A stretch of 64,000 nucleotides of DNA from Macrothele yani (GCA_039090855.1 CM077005.1:80100607-80164606); one strand, 5' to 3'. Shown: positions 1-12,704, counted from the stretch's first letter. Translations and numbers: made by a program. Notes: generated from the letters alone by a model not told the origin.

Positions 1-300
1 TGATGATGCCAAGGAGAATTTACAGTTGGAACCGTTAAATTTGCAATCTAATCATAATTTGAAGTTCTTGTTGGACAGTGAAAGTTTGATAATATTTTAT
101 TCTCTTTTGGGCAGAAATGGTTTTGCAAATCTGAAAGGTGTTGGCAGGAAAATGCTTTCAGTGTTTGGTAGCACACAAGTTTATGAACAAGCTTTCTCCA
201 AAATTAAACATATAAAATCAAAGCTTCGTTCACAGTTGTCTGACAACCACAAAACATTGTGTTGTCGAACCTGAAACCAAATGTTGAAAATGTAGCTAAA
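1..300 (+). pseudogene. hAT transposase C-terminal remnant (GTF2I-repeat/ZBED5-like)
   Basis: The frame at 26-274 ends with ...MLSVFGSTQVYEQAFSKIKHIKS and then a few poorly conserved residues. This resembles the C-terminal dimerisation block (FGSTYxCEQxFS) of hAT transposases related to GTF2IRD2 and ZBED5. The element begins before position 1, so its 5' part cannot be judged. It lies in a POLR2B intron on the opposite strand to the gene. The same broad group recurs at about 54.3-55.7 kb. The match is short but the FGST...EQ.FS motif is distinctive. Confidence 0.6.
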
Positions 301-1738
301 TCATTCCAGAAATAATACCATTCTTCTCAATGACCCCCCCTCCCTGCAGTTTTAGATGTCATGAAGACAATTTGTTTATGTCATGAAAATTCAACTTACT
401 AAAGGACTAAATTTTATTCTTTAGTAAGTTTAGTTTTGCATTTGTTTTAGATGTGTATAAATATAAATAATTATTTGAAAACTTTCATGTTACATTTCAG
501 ACTATATAAAATTAGTTAGACATTGACAAATATTAGTTCATTGAAAATTTACTTACAATACCTGATTTGATTGTTCTTCAGTTTACCAAAAAAAAAAAAA
601 AATTATCAGCCGCCCCCTCCTGCTTTAGTTATTTTGGCTTTCTCTCCAAAAGTTTGGTGACCCCTGTCACAGATCATCCCACATCTAAAACTACTAAGTC
701 AACATTGAAAAAGTCATCACTTGGGACAATCTATATGACCCACTCAGAGATTTCCTCCTCTTCTTCAGCGCTTAATAATAGTGTCAAAACTACACTTTTG
801 TACAGCATATCAGTGTAACTCTAAGCATGGTGGATTCCCCTAATGCTGCAATACTATAACATGGCATCCAGGGTGTTCCATTTCCTAATGTCATCTGCAG
901 ATGCATTTCTGTTGATTTCCTGCTGATCTGATTTTTATTTTTATTTTATTTGTTTGTCTCAATAAGAAATGTAGCTTATTGTGTGATGATAGGTGCCACA
1001 CATTTTCACCACTTTTTTTTTTTTCTTTTTGCCAAATTAATGTTTGCTGTAGCATTTGCTCCCCTCACTGATTGCCATGCTAGGATTGTGCTACACACAC
1101 AAAAAGAGAGATGGTACATAACTATCTAAGAAACTGAAAGGTGATGAAACATAGAAAGAAACAGACCATCCTGAAGATAATAATAATAAAAAAATAAAAC
1201 ATTTTTTAGTAAGAATGGAAATCTGAGATTTAATGCTGCATTGGATTACCAGCAACCAACAATATTTCTTTGTATCAGGGGTGTGCAATCATACAATGGA
1301 AGCTATACTGAAGCACTATTGAATAATTCAAATTTTAACACACTGCTGAGCTGAAAGGCAGCTTTGAATTCAAAACTGCTGTATTTTTAATTTTCTAGTT
1401 CAAAAAACATTTTAAAAATTGTATACCTTAAGCTTGGAAATTTTATTTTATTTGAATTAATAAGTACCTTGAATTTACCAATATCAAATAAGCAAGGTTT
1501 TACTGTGTGTGTACACATGAACTTTTTCTGCATTCCATACATATCATGGATAGATTACTAGTTACAGAGAGGGTTAGGTACTACATCACAATACAGAATT
1601 AAGTACAAAACTCGACATGCTGTACCCATTAATGCCCAAATTAAAGTACACTAGGTGCCCAACGACACAGCCTTCATTATTAGCCCAACAACTAGGAACT
1701 CATAATTAGTATGAGCAAGCAGGTTAATTAACGATTAC
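301..1738. other. POLR2B intron, no recognised gene
   Basis: AT-rich intron sequence downstream of exon f. It holds short A and T homopolymers (about 588-601 and 1013-1023) and no open frame with a recognisable domain. The expected next POLR2B exon was looked for and not found. Confidence 0.6.
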
Positions 1739-1940
1739 CTGATTATGATCTGGGAAAGGAATAATAGAAGCACAAACTCCAAGGACCATTGATGGATGGA
1801 TTTCACAGTGGGTGTAAGTGGAACAATAAGCTTGACCTTTATCTTCTAGCAAGTCATCAGGAGTCATAGCTAGCATTACTGTTTCTTCCTCTAGTGTGTC
1901 TATATACTCCACTACACCATTGGCAACTAAATCTTGCCAG
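1739..1940 (-). CDS. POLR2B: POLR2B (RPB2) internal exon f
   Basis: The last POLR2B exon inside the window: one base plus 67 codons, acceptor ccatag and donor gtaatc after the CAG of FPDHNQ. It carries [39 protein letters not shown] and IPFPDHNQ, at the entry to the hybrid-binding domain of RPB2. The stretch between the TPDDL and AYCSTYTH motifs looks one residue longer than in vertebrates. The next exon (expected to start SPRNTYQSAMG) is not present between 1 and 1738, so the gene continues beyond position 1. Confidence 0.96.
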
Positions 1941-2744
1941 CTATGGAAAAGAATTTTCAATGTTTAACACAATAATTTCACAGATTTTACAACATTAATA
2001 AAGATTATCCAGTATAATAAAACTGTTTACTGGTGTACATTAACAAAAATATATACAGGAGCCAAGCTTTCCTCACCAATGAGCAGCCTTCTCATCATTA
2101 TAAGAATTCATGCATTAGATTTCAAATATAATTTGACTTAAATACAAGTAAAATATAAATACCAGCTATTAGTAGCTGTTGATGCCAAATAGTAGCATTC
2201 AAATAATACACAGCAAAGAAAAGAACAATAATGCAAATATAAGACAAATAAAATATAAAAGAAAACAGTTGGAGCTTAGTTTTTATAAGGTCCTTCCAAA
2301 CTAGAGGCCATTCAGAAGAAATTTTGGCATCTCTGAAGCTTTGTCATCAGTGACTACCTGCTCAATAATCAAAGAACTTTCAATCAACAAGTCTTCAGAC
2401 AATGCCATCAAAAAACCTGTCCTTCTCCATGGGGGGGGGCGAGAGTACTCCTCTGTTGTGTTTATAACAGGACGAGAAAACGCTTTTTGACAGTTTCGGA
2501 AGTTTGTTTCCATACAATTCCTAAATTTTTTAGATGCCTTCCTTTTTTTTTTGCACCCCTAATGCATCAACAGCCTTTAGACAAGCTTATTTGGAATCTA
2601 CTTTATCAGCTCATGATCAGCAGATTAAATATCTTTAACAAGCTATTTCTTTCCTTTAACATCTTCATTCACTTGGGTTTTGATCACCTGTAAACAGCTG
2701 GAAAGAGAGTTGGGTTGAAAGTCTATTTTGTTTTTTTCAGTTAC

Positions 2745-2812
2745 CTTAATGAAACTAGCATACTAGTTTCATTAAGAAAACTGATGAAGGTAGTTGAGTA
2801 AACTACCTTCAT
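2745..2812. repeat. Two adjacent perfect hairpins
   Basis: CTTAATGAAACTAG at 2745-2758 is followed by a 4-nt loop and its exact reverse complement at 2763-2776. Eight bases later ATGAAGGTAGTT at 2784-2795 has a 5-nt loop and its exact complement at 2801-2812. Stems are 14 and 12 bp. They may be remnants of folded mobile-element ends; no function can be assigned. Confidence 0.75.
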
Positions 2813-3428
2813 ATTTTTTACGTATGTATTGCATATTTCCTATTTTTACCTACTTCTGCTAGAAAACCAAGTGATTCTGAATTTTCACCTTACATGTGGC
2901 CATACATCTAACTTTCCTTGTAGCTGCTGCACTTGGCTTTTTGGGAAACTTAATTATAACATAAGGTTCAACCATTGCCTTACTTCTGCATTATTCAATT
3001 TATCAACCCTGGTGAATCTCAATATCTTTACTGGTTTAATTACCAGGCAACTGACTCCATGAGCTGGGAAAAACAGATATACAACAGCCATTCCATAAAA
3101 ACTGAGAGTAAAATCACACAAAATGAAGAAATATAGGTACAGCAAAATATATGTTATTCTTTCTCAAAGTATCTTCCCTCGGATGATATGCAACGGTCCT
3201 GTCACTCAGTCCACTTTTCAAAACATGTGGCGAAGGCATTTTGTGGAAGCTGCTGTAGAGACCAATGTACAGCTTTAATAATGTCAACATCTGTGTTGAA
3301 TGTTGCACCACAGAACTTCTCCTTCATTGTTGGAAACAACCAGAAATCACATGGGGCGAGGTCAGGACTGTAGGTAGGCTGTGGCATGATTTCTATACTT
3401 CATTTTGTAAGAAACTGTTGAACACAAG

Positions 3429-4782
3429 GAGGGCTCGATTTCGACTGGTAGTTAGTAGAACATTGCTAGCAAGCAAATGCATTTTACTGGTGATAAAAAT
3501 GGTTCTAGCAAAATTTGCTAGTGGACATTTTTTGATTTTTAATGTGAAATGTAAAGCGCCAACTCCATTGCACATGTGGAATAAAGATCTGCACCGTGGA
3601 AAAAAATTTGGCGATCGTAGCATGCTGGGGGTGGGGGGAATCAACGGCTGTGCATTTCCTCCCCAAAACTTGTTGAATGACTAACTGTAACTCACTCCTG
3701 GGTGAAAACTGGGAGGCATTACCAAGACTGATTTTTTTTTCATTCTAGACCCCCCCCCCCCCCCCATGGTAAAGCGTAACAAATTAGGCACTATGCTTGC
3801 ATTTGCCTCCTTTATCTAAAAGGTGGCAAATGTTGTACTTCTTTTTCTGGAAGTAAAACATTTCAATTCTAAAAGCATTAATTCTCCTCTGCTTCCGACC
3901 CTGTCTACCCCACTTGCCAGAATTGCATCTGCTATTCACTGTTTCGGTAGGAATAAAAATGTGAAAATTTCATTTTCTCAAAAATTGAAAAAAATTATGC
4001 GAATTTTTTACACTATGATTTGTTAAGAAAAGCAGATTCCCCAAATTTCGCCAAAATTCACCGACAGCTTTTTAAGTTGCACCTAATTTTTTTATTAAGA
4101 AATATGTCCTACCTTAATAAAAAAAATTCAGACTTAATTTTAAGTTATTAAAGCATTTTGGCAAAATTCAGGGCATCTTCTTTTCACAGCAAATCACAAT
4201 GTCGGCAAAAAAATTGCATAAGCAGCTTAACTTTTCGGGAAAATATGTATTCACATTTTAATTCCTACAATAGAGGAGGTCCACAAGCTTCTGTTACTAG
4301 GAGTTAGCAATAGCCCGGAATGTGCCAACGCATAGGCGTTTAAAAAAAAAAAAAAAAAAAAAAAAGGAGGGAAATGTGATTGAGTAATGTCATAATTGAT
4401 TAATGAAAGGGACATGTTAAAGTTTTTTTTTTTTTTTTTTTGTTGTTGTTGTTTTTTCAGTTGGGGATTTAACAACCACCGTGAGCAACTCAATGGGCTA
4501 TAAAGCAGTCATCCGTCGCTAATTTAGGGCCAGACTCCAGGGATGGGTGAGAACCAGTGCAGTAAGACAAACACAACATCCATGCCTCAGCAAGATTCGA
4601 ACCCGAACCCACTCAGACAAATGGTCATAAGACAGCGCTTAGACCACTGCGCCACCAGGGTGGCATGTTAGTTTCTTTTGTATAATGTTAATAAACTTTT
4701 GATAGTAGACAATGCAATTTGCTAGTAAAAAATAAGGACACTAGCAAATGTTGCTACTGCTAAAAAAACGAAAGCAAGGCCC
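3429..4782. mobile_element. Non-autonomous hAT-like element inside the mariner
   Basis: It is bracketed by GAACACAAG at 3420-3428 and 4783-4791; deleting the segment and one copy rejoins the mariner transposase. The ends are loosely inverted: GAGGGCTCGATTTCG at the left and GGGCCTTGCTTTCG read inward from the right, followed by imperfect inverted blocks built on ACATTTGCTAGTG. No transposase is present. The size of the duplication (8-9 bp) and the GGGC ends suggest hAT. It contains a C homopolymer near 3750-3766 and a SINE at 4421-4663. Confidence 0.65.
4421..4663 (-). repeat. tRNA-derived SINE, family 1, copy 1
   Basis: On the minus strand it starts with a tRNA-like head, TGGCGCAGTGGTCTAAGCGC (A box) then GGTTCGAATC (B box), followed by a shared body and an A-rich tail (T run at 4423-4441). 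CATGTTA flanks both sides (4413-4419 and 4664-4670) and is the target duplication. Related copies lie at about 27438-27654, 27907-28141 and 48078-48178. Confidence 0.85.
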
Positions 4783-6009
4783 GAACACAAGCAGCCACAT
4801 GTGGGCAGGCGTTATAATGGTGTAGGGTCCACTTGCCCATCAGTTTCGATTGCTTAATCGATGTGCATCGCAGATCCTTCAAGACTGAAATGTAATACTC
4901 AGCGTTGACAGTAATTTGTGGAGGAACAGCATGCTGGTAGACTACACCTTTATGATCAAAGAAAATTATCGTCACCACCTTCCCAGCTGATTTGGTTTAG
5001 CAGACTTTTTAGAAGAACGAGCCTGTGTGTTTCCAGATATTCATTGCACACTTCATGAGGGAGTGGAAATAGTGGATCCATGTTTCAGTGGCAGTTACTA
5101 CCGTGTTTAGAAAGTTTGGATCCTTTGAAATCATTTGTTTCTACTCATGATACACCTGAACTCTGGCTAACAATTGTTTTTTCATCAGGTGATGAAGTAC
5201 CCATCTGGAACACACACGATGCAGCAGTAATTTGTTGTGTACAATGCGGAATGCCGACGTTTTTGAAATATTAGTTGACACTGCTATGTCTTTACATGTA
5301 TTACGCCGATCTTCTTCCAGGACTGCCCAAACAGTGTTAACAATATGCTCTGTAACAACACTTTCAGGTCGACCAGGCCTAGGAGTGAGTTCTGCAGACA
5401 AACACTGTTTTTTGAAATCATGGTGCCATCTAAAAATTGTTGACTCACCCAAACATTTATCTTTGTAAGCTTTTTTCATTAAATCAACTGTTTCAGGAGC
5501 CGTTTCACCCAAACGATAGCAAAATTTTATCGCACAATGCATTCCACTTCTTAACTTTGTATCACTCGCCTCCACAGCTGTATGGCAAAATGCAGACATA
5601 CTTTAAACAACTGTGCGATAACAAAACCAAAATCGTCTGCCATGGTTAATAACTGTTGCCAGAGATACTTCCTTAATTCAGTTAGTGGTCTGCATGGTTA
5701 TTTCCCCCTTTGCACTGTTGCCAACTCAAAAAAATTACTCTCAGTTTTTAGTTAGTTAGTTACTTGATTTTAGTGGCGCAAGGGCCAGGTTTGGCCAAAG
5801 AGCGCCAGACACAGAACTATCAGTTAAAGATTTTTAAAAGCGGGGTGAAATGATTAAGAGCAGACAGGCTTGGTAAAAGTTAGAAAAGAGAATGATGAAA
5901 GCTGTGAAGACTAGTTAGTTAAATAGGTTTATAAATAAATTTATTAATTCACTGTTATTAATTATTAATTTTTTTTCATTTTTTTTTAATAAGTTTTAAA
6001 AAGTCAATC

Positions 6010-7325
6010 TGCTTTAAGAACGAAAATACTGCGAAAGTATCACAGTGGTCGCCCAAAAGCTTCTGCAGTGTAGCTGCGCCGTCATCCAGTAGATGAGACT
6101 GAAAATAGTGAAACCGATGATTACAAAAACGAACACAACTACATAAAACATGAGAGATGGTGAGTAATCAGTCGCACGCCTCACACATTGGGGCAGCGTC
6201 GCCACACAGAAAATAGCTATGCGTGAAGCGACAATGCCCAATGCGGAGACGCGCAAGAACAACTTCTTCCCTACGGTTCCGGCGACACGATGATTTCCAG
6301 ATTCCAAGGTTAGGTTTTATACGGTGCAGTTTATTCTCCACCTGTTGGTCCCACAGACCCCGCCACGTTCGTCTGATATGATCGTGAACAAGAAAGCGAA
6401 AATCACGGTGAAACAGTGGCAAGGGTGTGACGACCAAAGAGGAGGCAGATCTAGCAGCAGCATCGGCAGACTCGTTCCCTGGGATCCCAACATGCCCAGG
6501 AATCCAGCAGAACCGAATCTGGACATCAGCCTCGAGCAAAGAACGAAGAAGTCTCCGAAAGGTAAAAAGAACTGGGTGGCCAGAGAAATCCAAAGATGAC
6601 AATGATTGCACAACACTCAACGAATCAGTGTACACAATAGCACGCTGATGAGAGCTCGACTGCACGTGAACAAGTGCAAGATACACAGCATGCATCTCCG
6701 CCGAAAACACTGTGGCCTCAGGAGGAATGCGGGCAACAGAAACTTCATCAACGCAGACGGCGGCGGATCCAACAACACCAGCCGCCTTAGATCCATCGGT
6801 GAAAACAGGAATAAAGTCTGCATTGACGTTACGGTGTTCAGCGAAGAGGTGCTGGTACACTGACGCAGGGGTTGAGGACTTGTCAAAAGGTGTAAAGCTG
6901 GTATCAACCATGACACCAAAAGGATGCCATGGGGGATCCTCAAAGCCCCTGGTCTCTCCAACGAGTGACAAGTCGAGCCCTGCATCACGAGCTACGGCCG
7001 CCATACGAAGACCGAAGGTTCGAATGCACGAGGGACGGATCTCGAACAAACGAGCATGCTGGGGATGAAAAACTGCATCGTATAAAGGATGGTCTGAGAG
7101 AGATTTAAGTTTCAGGTAAAATTGAAGAGACAGCTGCAGACGGCGTAAACGAAGCGACGGTTCGTTCGCGTCGGCAAAAAGGCTGGGAATGGGTGACGTG
7201 CGAAATGCTCCCGTACAAAGACGCAGCGCTTGATGGTGGATGGTATCCAACGGCCGGAGAACGGTAGGATGCGCAGAGCCATACACCATACAGCCATAAT
7301 CCAGCTTAGACCGAATGAGAGAATG
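6010..7325 (-). pseudogene. I-clade ORF2, RNase H and C-terminal part
   Basis: The frame resumes with SLIRSKLDYGCMVYG exactly where the insertion at 7326 ends and continues through an RNase H domain: FTDGSKAAG, FSAEMHAVYLAL, IVYTDSLSVVQS and WIPGHVGIPGNESADAAAR, which supply the D-E-D and H/D residues. Near the end CGDAAPMCEACD is followed by a TGA (about 6165), then LLTISHVLCSC in the same frame, a typical CCHC tail. Only this TGA and the upstream TAG break the long ORF2 apart from the insertion, so the copy is fairly young. Confidence 0.87.
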
Positions 7326-7584
7326 CAGGGATCATAGCATACTTCTGGAAAATTTTAGGTAAGAATTTTAGGAATTTTAGGAATTTTTAGAAAAATTTTA
7401 GGAAAATTTTAGGAGTGTATTTCAATTAAAACTAGATGTATATATTTGTATACATCTAGTAAAACAACTTTGTATACATTGTAAAGAGTTTGCTTCACAC
7501 CCTTCAACCATATATACTGATAGACTGCGCATGACATCAAAATTTCTGGCTCCAACATAAAATCACATGACAACAGTCAAAAAG

Positions 7585-7655
7585 ATGGGTTACACCTGCT
7601 GTGCTTATGGTTGCTCTGACCGATATAGTAAAGAAAGTTCTATGATTTTTCATGG
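7585..7655 (+). CDS. THAP domain first exon (transposase or host-derived)
   Basis: ATG at 7585 opens MGYTCCAYGCSDRYSKESSM, matching the start of THAP C2CH zinc fingers (M-x3-C-x4-C, then a basic turn and IxFH). The reading ends at CATGG before gtaagaaa, a good splice donor, so this looks like a first coding exon. The rest of the finger (C-x2-H) would be in a later exon that was not found. It lies 260 bp inside the left end of the CAGGG element, where a P-type transposase would begin. Confidence 0.6.
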
Positions 7656-8289
7656 GTAAGAAACGAATTAAATACCTAAGTCAATAAAGTTCAATTACTT
7701 AACCAGAAACTTGCAGCTATTGATATAAAAATATAGTAACTTAAGAAAAAAAAATGGAATGCATGTTCCAAATTCTTCGCAAATGTTCATCACATTATAA
7801 ATCACAAAATGTAAACAACACGATCATGCATGTATATAGCTCATAAGTAAACTTACCTGAAGAGTTTTCATTATATATGAGGTGCATTCACATAATACAC
7901 CGAAAACACTGAAGTTCTGCAGCGTAAATTAGTAATCATAACAGCATTTGTACACGAAATTTGGAGTCTGATGATGACGTGCCCAATGTTTGAGCCATGG
8001 CGGCTTTGATGCAGCTATTGCCAATGCGCAGTCCATTAGTATATATGGTCGAAGTTCACACCCAAATTTTTTGCATAACGTCTAATGTCTAAAGTTTAAG
8101 TATGATTTACTTCTAATGTTCAGTTCTTATCTTTTCACGTGTTATTATCATATTCAAGTATATTTACCACATTCAAGTTTCACTTTGAACATTAATATGC
8201 TGTTGAACCAGAAGCAATTCACGATTTTCACAGTAAAGTTTTCAGGTTTCACATTAAACTATAATATCCTAAAAAGGTAATTGAAAACC

Positions 8290-8640
8290 AAGAACTATGT
8301 ACAATTGTTCACTGAATTACTTTTTTCATATTATTGTTTTAACCTTTTCCTGATTAGCCTATCTTTTTCTGCTTCCACCACAACTAATTTACTTTCAGTT
8401 TTCTTTATTTCAGCTGAACCTTGTATGATCAAGTTAGAGGCAACTGCTATTTCAACAGTATTTTGTTTTTCTACAGCTTTTCTCATTCTTCCTGTTCCCT
8501 CTTGAATTACTGCTAGGGAGGCTTCTTTATCTTTTAAGCCTATTTATTTCTGCATCATTTTCTTTTATTTTGTCATCAAACTCAGCTTTTCTTTTTTTCT
8601 CTAGCTGCTTTTCCTTATTTTCCCTCTCTTTCTTCGAAAA
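8290..8640 (-). pseudogene. Coiled-coil protein remnant, unknown family
   Basis: The minus strand reads KKERENKEKQLEKKRKAEF then a one-base frameshift near 8535 and KEASLAVIQEGTGRMRKAVE, ending ...RLIRKRLKQ with a stop at about 8338. The composition is strongly helical and charged and looks like the C-terminal coiled coil of a longer protein. No function is recognised. It is antisense to the THAP exon, so it probably belongs to another inserted element. Confidence 0.4.
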
Positions 8641-9340
8641 TAAAAGCATAACAAACAGCGCGAAAACTAGCTCATAAATAAAATATTTGAAACACTCTCA
8701 ATGTATGCACTCTCAATTATTAGGGATGGTAGAGGGGAAGGGAATAGAACTGTCCAAAATTAGCATGTTTTCGTTGCGCTAGGGCGCTTAAGCACGGCTG
8801 AATTCCTTCAGATACCCCCAATGTTCAAATGATTGAAATGTGCTGATGTTCATGGAATGAAATGGTTGATCAGCTATGATGACCGCATAAAAGTTCGGGG
8901 TGGGGGAGGGCTTTATTTATTTTATTTTTTAGTTTATGCAACATTTTACATCACTCCAGTATTTATCTTGTCATCATCAACAATCGCAATGCAACTACCG
9001 CTTACGATCGCGGATATCAGCAACCGAAAATCTGCCATATCTCTAAGTGATATAACTCACAGTGTCAGGTGATGCGTAACATCACAGCCTCTCCTTGACA
9101 AATGTCAACCCCGCCTTCTCATGGTGCATCCTGTTCCCACTAAAGGGGCTCTGACGACCGCAAATAGCGGTATAACTATACCATCGGGATCAGAGGAAAT
9201 GCTATCCCACACTCACCAACCCGCTTGGCCAGCGTGGTGAGTTATGGCCAAACACCTCCAAAATGACTCTACAACTTAAATCTTGGCCCTCAGTCTCCGG
9301 CAGCTGGAATGTACCTGGCCAAGGCAGCGGCCAGTGCGAC

Positions 9341-12300
9341 ATGAAGGCAGAGGGTGCTAAGAATCCCCGGAGGACCGGACTAGGCTGCCATTTGATGCTG
9401 ACCTTGGCTACCTACAACGGACGCTCCCTATCTTCTGATTCAAGGCTTCTTGAATTGGAAGAGGAACTACAAAGGATCAAGTGGGACATCGTCGGGCTGA
9501 GTGAGGTAAGGAGAAAAGGAGATCTCATTGAACTGAAAAGTGGACATCTCTTCTATTATCGTGGGACAGATACTGGCAGAACTAGTGGTGTTGGATTTAT
9601 AATAAACAAGAAACTGAAGGATAAAGTGGTAGAAGTTGAAAGTTCCTCTGACAGAGCTGCACGACTCGTTATCCAACTATCGAGAAGATACCAGGCTCAG
9701 ATTATTCAAACTTATGCACCCACCACAAGTCATCCTGAAGAAGAAATTGAAGAATTTTATGAGGAAATTCGTCATCTAAATAATAAAGGTAAGCAGCACT
9801 TGAAGATCATTATGGGAGATTTCAATGTGAAAATAGGGCAATGGTAACAGAACGAAACTTCAGTAGGTAAATTCGGTCACAGCAACAGAAACCAGTGTTA
9901 AATACTCTCGTAGAATTTGCAGAAGCAAAAGGGTTTTTCATCATGAACTCCTTTTTCAAGAAAAAGCTGCAAAGGAAATGGACATGGAGGCATCCCAATG
10001 GATTGACAAGTGAAATTAATTTTATTATGTGTAACAAAAATTCGTCATATAAGACCGCAGTGTGCTAAACAAGTTCAACACAGGTAGTGACCATAGATTG
10101 GTGAGATGTAAGATGCACCTCAACACTAAACTCGAACGTGGCAAGCTCATCATCATCATCATCATTGTCAACCATTATCAATCCACTGCTGGACGAAGGT
10201 CTCCCCAAGTTTCCTCCACAACGGTCTGTCTTGTGCCAGTCTCCTCCATGTCACTCCCGCATATTTACGAATTTCATCCACCCATCTCCCATGTGGTCTT
10301 TTTCTGGGTCTTTTCCTGTCCCTTGGAATCCAATCTAAAATCTCGGCTGTCCATCTATGGTCTGTCCTTCTGGCAGTATGTCCAGCCCATTGCCATTTCA
10401 GGGATTTAACTCTGATCATGATGTCTTCCACTCTCGTCATTTTTCGGATCCACGAGTTCCTCTTCTTATCTCTCCTGGTTATACCAAGCATGCACCTCTC
10501 CATGCTTCTTTGAGTTGTCTGCAGCCTTTGTATGTCTCTTTTAGTTAAGGTCCACGTCTCTGCACCATACGTAAGCACTGGAAGGATGCATTGATCAAAC
10601 TCATAAGACAAACAAAATGTACTGACGTAACCAACCTCAAAAAACACCATAATACCTTCAAGTTGGAACTGAAGAACAGATTCTCTGCTTTAGAAGGCCT
10701 AACATCGGAAGAAGTGGATATTTCTGAAGTTAACAGAAAAGTAACCAAAGCTCTTATGGAAACAGCAACAAAATTAGCTGGGTCTAAGAACAAGTTGCAT
10801 GTAAACAAATTATCAGGAAAAACCAAAATGTTGATGCAAAAAAGAAGAGAGATGAGGACAACTAAAGAAGATGTGACTTCCAAAGTGGAATATATAGAGC
10901 TATGCAAGACAGCGCGAAAAAGTATCACTGAAGACGTAAGGAAATTCAACTGTGAGCTAGTGAGGAAAGCAATTGAAAACAACCAAAGCCTAAAGATAGC
11001 AAAGGGACATCTCAGTAAGGGAAGAAAACAGATTATGGCTCTGAGAAAAGAAGATGGTTCTATAACAAGAAATAGAGGCGAAATTTTGACAAGAGTGAAA
11101 GATTTCTACTCCAAATTATATGAAAGGGATGATACATGTACTCCAGACATCATGAAAGGTACCAGAGTTCTTCCAGTCCTCCCAGCAGAAGTTGCTCATG
11201 CAATCAAGAACATGAAGCGGGGGAAAGCTCCAGGAGAAGATGGAATTACTATAGACATCATACAAGAAGCAAGTGGAGAAATTGAAACAGTACTCGCCCA
11301 AATTTTCACTCGATGCCTTAATGAAGGGAAGATTCCTGAGGATTGGAACAATGCTACAATGATCCTGCTACATAAAAAAGGTGACATTGAGGATCTCAGG
11401 AACTACAGACCTATCAGCCTCCTATCAGTGGTTTATAAAATCTTCACTAAAGTTCTTTCACACCGCTTGAAGGTAACACTGGACATGGCTCAACCGAGAG
11501 AACAAGCTGGATTCAGGAGTGGCTACAGCACAATAGATCATATCCACATACTGTGAGAACTAATTGAAAGAGCGAGGGAATATGAACTCCCATTGTGCAT
11601 GGCTTTTATCGATTATGAAAAAGCCTTTGATTCGGTGAAACCATCAGCAGTTACCACGGCTCTGAAATCCTGCGGTATTGAAGATGCATACATTAATATT
11701 ATTAATAACATCTATGAAAATGCAAGTGCAAAGATTCGGCTGTTTGAAAATACAACACACATAAAAATTGGAAAGGGAGTGAGACAAGGTGACACCATAT
11801 CTCCGAAGCTCTTTAATTCCACATTGGAAAATGTCTTTCAATCACTGAACTGGGAAAACAAAGGGATAAAGATTAATGGAGATTATCTAACCCACCTTCG
11901 TTTTGCTGATGACGTAGTCATTTTTGCAACTACCCCATCAGAGCTGCAGAGAATGATCCAGGAACTTGCTGACAAGAGTAAAGAAGTGGGATTAAAAATG
12001 AACTTTCAGAAGACAAAAGTGATGTTCAATGCTTTTACAAGAAATGAAGATTTATCGATTGATGGAGAAAAACTGGAGATAACAGATACGTATGTTTATC
12101 TTGGACAGCAGATATCAAGTGAGGGTCACATTGATGAAGAAATTAATCGGCGTACAAAACTTGCCTGGAGAGCTTTTGGAAGAAACAGCATAATTTTCAA
12201 GAGCAATATGCCATTATGTCTTAAAAGAAAAGTGTTTGATCAATGCATCCTTCCAGTGCTTACGTATGGTGCAGAGACGTGGACCTTAACTAAAAGAGAC

Positions 12301-12666
12301 ATACAAAGGCTGCAGACAACTCAAAGCAGCATGGAGAGGTGCATGCTTGGTATAACCAGGAGAGATAAGAAGAGGAACTCGTGGATCCGAAAAATGACGA
12401 GAGTGGAAGACATCATGATCAGAGTTAAATCCCTGAAATGGCAATGGGCTGGACATACTGCCAGAAGGACAGACCATAGATGGACAGCCGAAATTTTAGA
12501 TTGGATTCCAAGGGACAGGAAAAGACCCAGAAAAAGACCACATGGGAGATGGGTGGATGAAATTCATAAATATGCGGGAGTGACATGGAGGAGACTGGCA
12601 CAAGACAGACCGTTGTGGAGGAAACTTGGGGAGACCTTCGTCCAGCAGTGGATTGATAATGGTTGA
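9341..12666 (+). pseudogene. RTE endonuclease-reverse transcriptase, broken
   Basis: From ATG 9341 the endonuclease shows TYNGRSL, GLSEVRRKGD, IQTYAPTTS and IIMGDFNVKIG, then a stop at 9844-9846 and frameshifts, then the antisense insert. The RT continues from about 10600 with GKAPGEDGITIDIIQEASGE, RNYRPISLLS, QAGFRSGYSTIDH, a TGA at 11554, then FIDYEKAFDSV, GVRQGDTISPKLF and LRFADDVVIF. The C-terminal domain with LPVLTYGAETWTLTKRD and WAGHTARRTDHRW ends at 12666. The FADD box is intact although the whole frame is not. Confidence 0.88.
10151..10599 (-). mobile_element. 5'-truncated RTE copy inserted antisense into copy 1 (copy 3)
   Basis: The minus strand reads the last ~140 residues of the RTE protein (from DQCILPVLTYGAETW to the stop) and ends in the (ATG)n tail. 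CTCAT flanks both sides (10146-10150 and 10600-10604). Comparison with copy 2 at 52021-52040, which is uninterrupted there, proves the insertion. At 449 bp it is a severely truncated copy. Confidence 0.9.
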
Positions 12667-12704
12667 CAATGATGATGATGATGATGATGATCCTGTTACA
12701 GTGT

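Larger units (their letters stand above)
3154..5599 (-). pseudogene. Mariner transposase pseudogene
   Basis: The N-terminal half (5599 downward) carries the HTH-type region with AIKFCYRLGETAPETVDLMK and TPRPGRPESVV. The C-terminal half carries YSPDLAPCDFWLFP and ends GRYFEKE with TAA at 3154. Between them the frame is broken by frameshifts, a stop and the insertion at 3429-4782. The first catalytic block reads TATETW where TGDETW is usual, and the second reads HYNACPH where HDNAxPH is usual, so two of the three catalytic Asp are lost. It cannot encode an active enzyme. Confidence 0.85.
3098..5748 (-). mobile_element. Mariner element, dead, split by a hAT-like insertion
   Basis: The termini AAAACTGAGAG... 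(3098) and ...CTCTCAGTTTT (5748) are inverted repeats flanked on both sides by TA (3096-3097 and 5749-5750), the target duplication of Tc1/mariner elements. The transposase reads on the minus strand. A 1.35-kb element at 3429-4782 interrupts it with a GAACACAAG duplication. Without that insertion the mariner is about 1.29 kb, the normal size. Confidence 0.85.
9066..12692 (+). mobile_element. RTE-type non-LTR retrotransposon, near full length (copy 1)
   Basis: It begins with a GC-richer 5' UTR near 9066, carries endonuclease and RT in one frame, and ends TGACAATGATGATGATG..., a (ATG)n 3' tail typical of RTE elements. ACAGTGT occurs just before the start (about 9059-9065) and again after the tail (about 12698-12704), a plausible target duplication. 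It contains an antisense insertion of its own 3' end at 10151-10599. Confidence 0.85.

Noticed and set aside
3265..3684. 139-codon plus-strand frame
   Set aside because: It crosses the mariner/hAT junction on the opposite strand to the transposase and shows no domain.
10591..11556. Independent RT gene
   Set aside because: It is one segment of the RTE pseudogene; the start at 10591 is inside the antisense insert.
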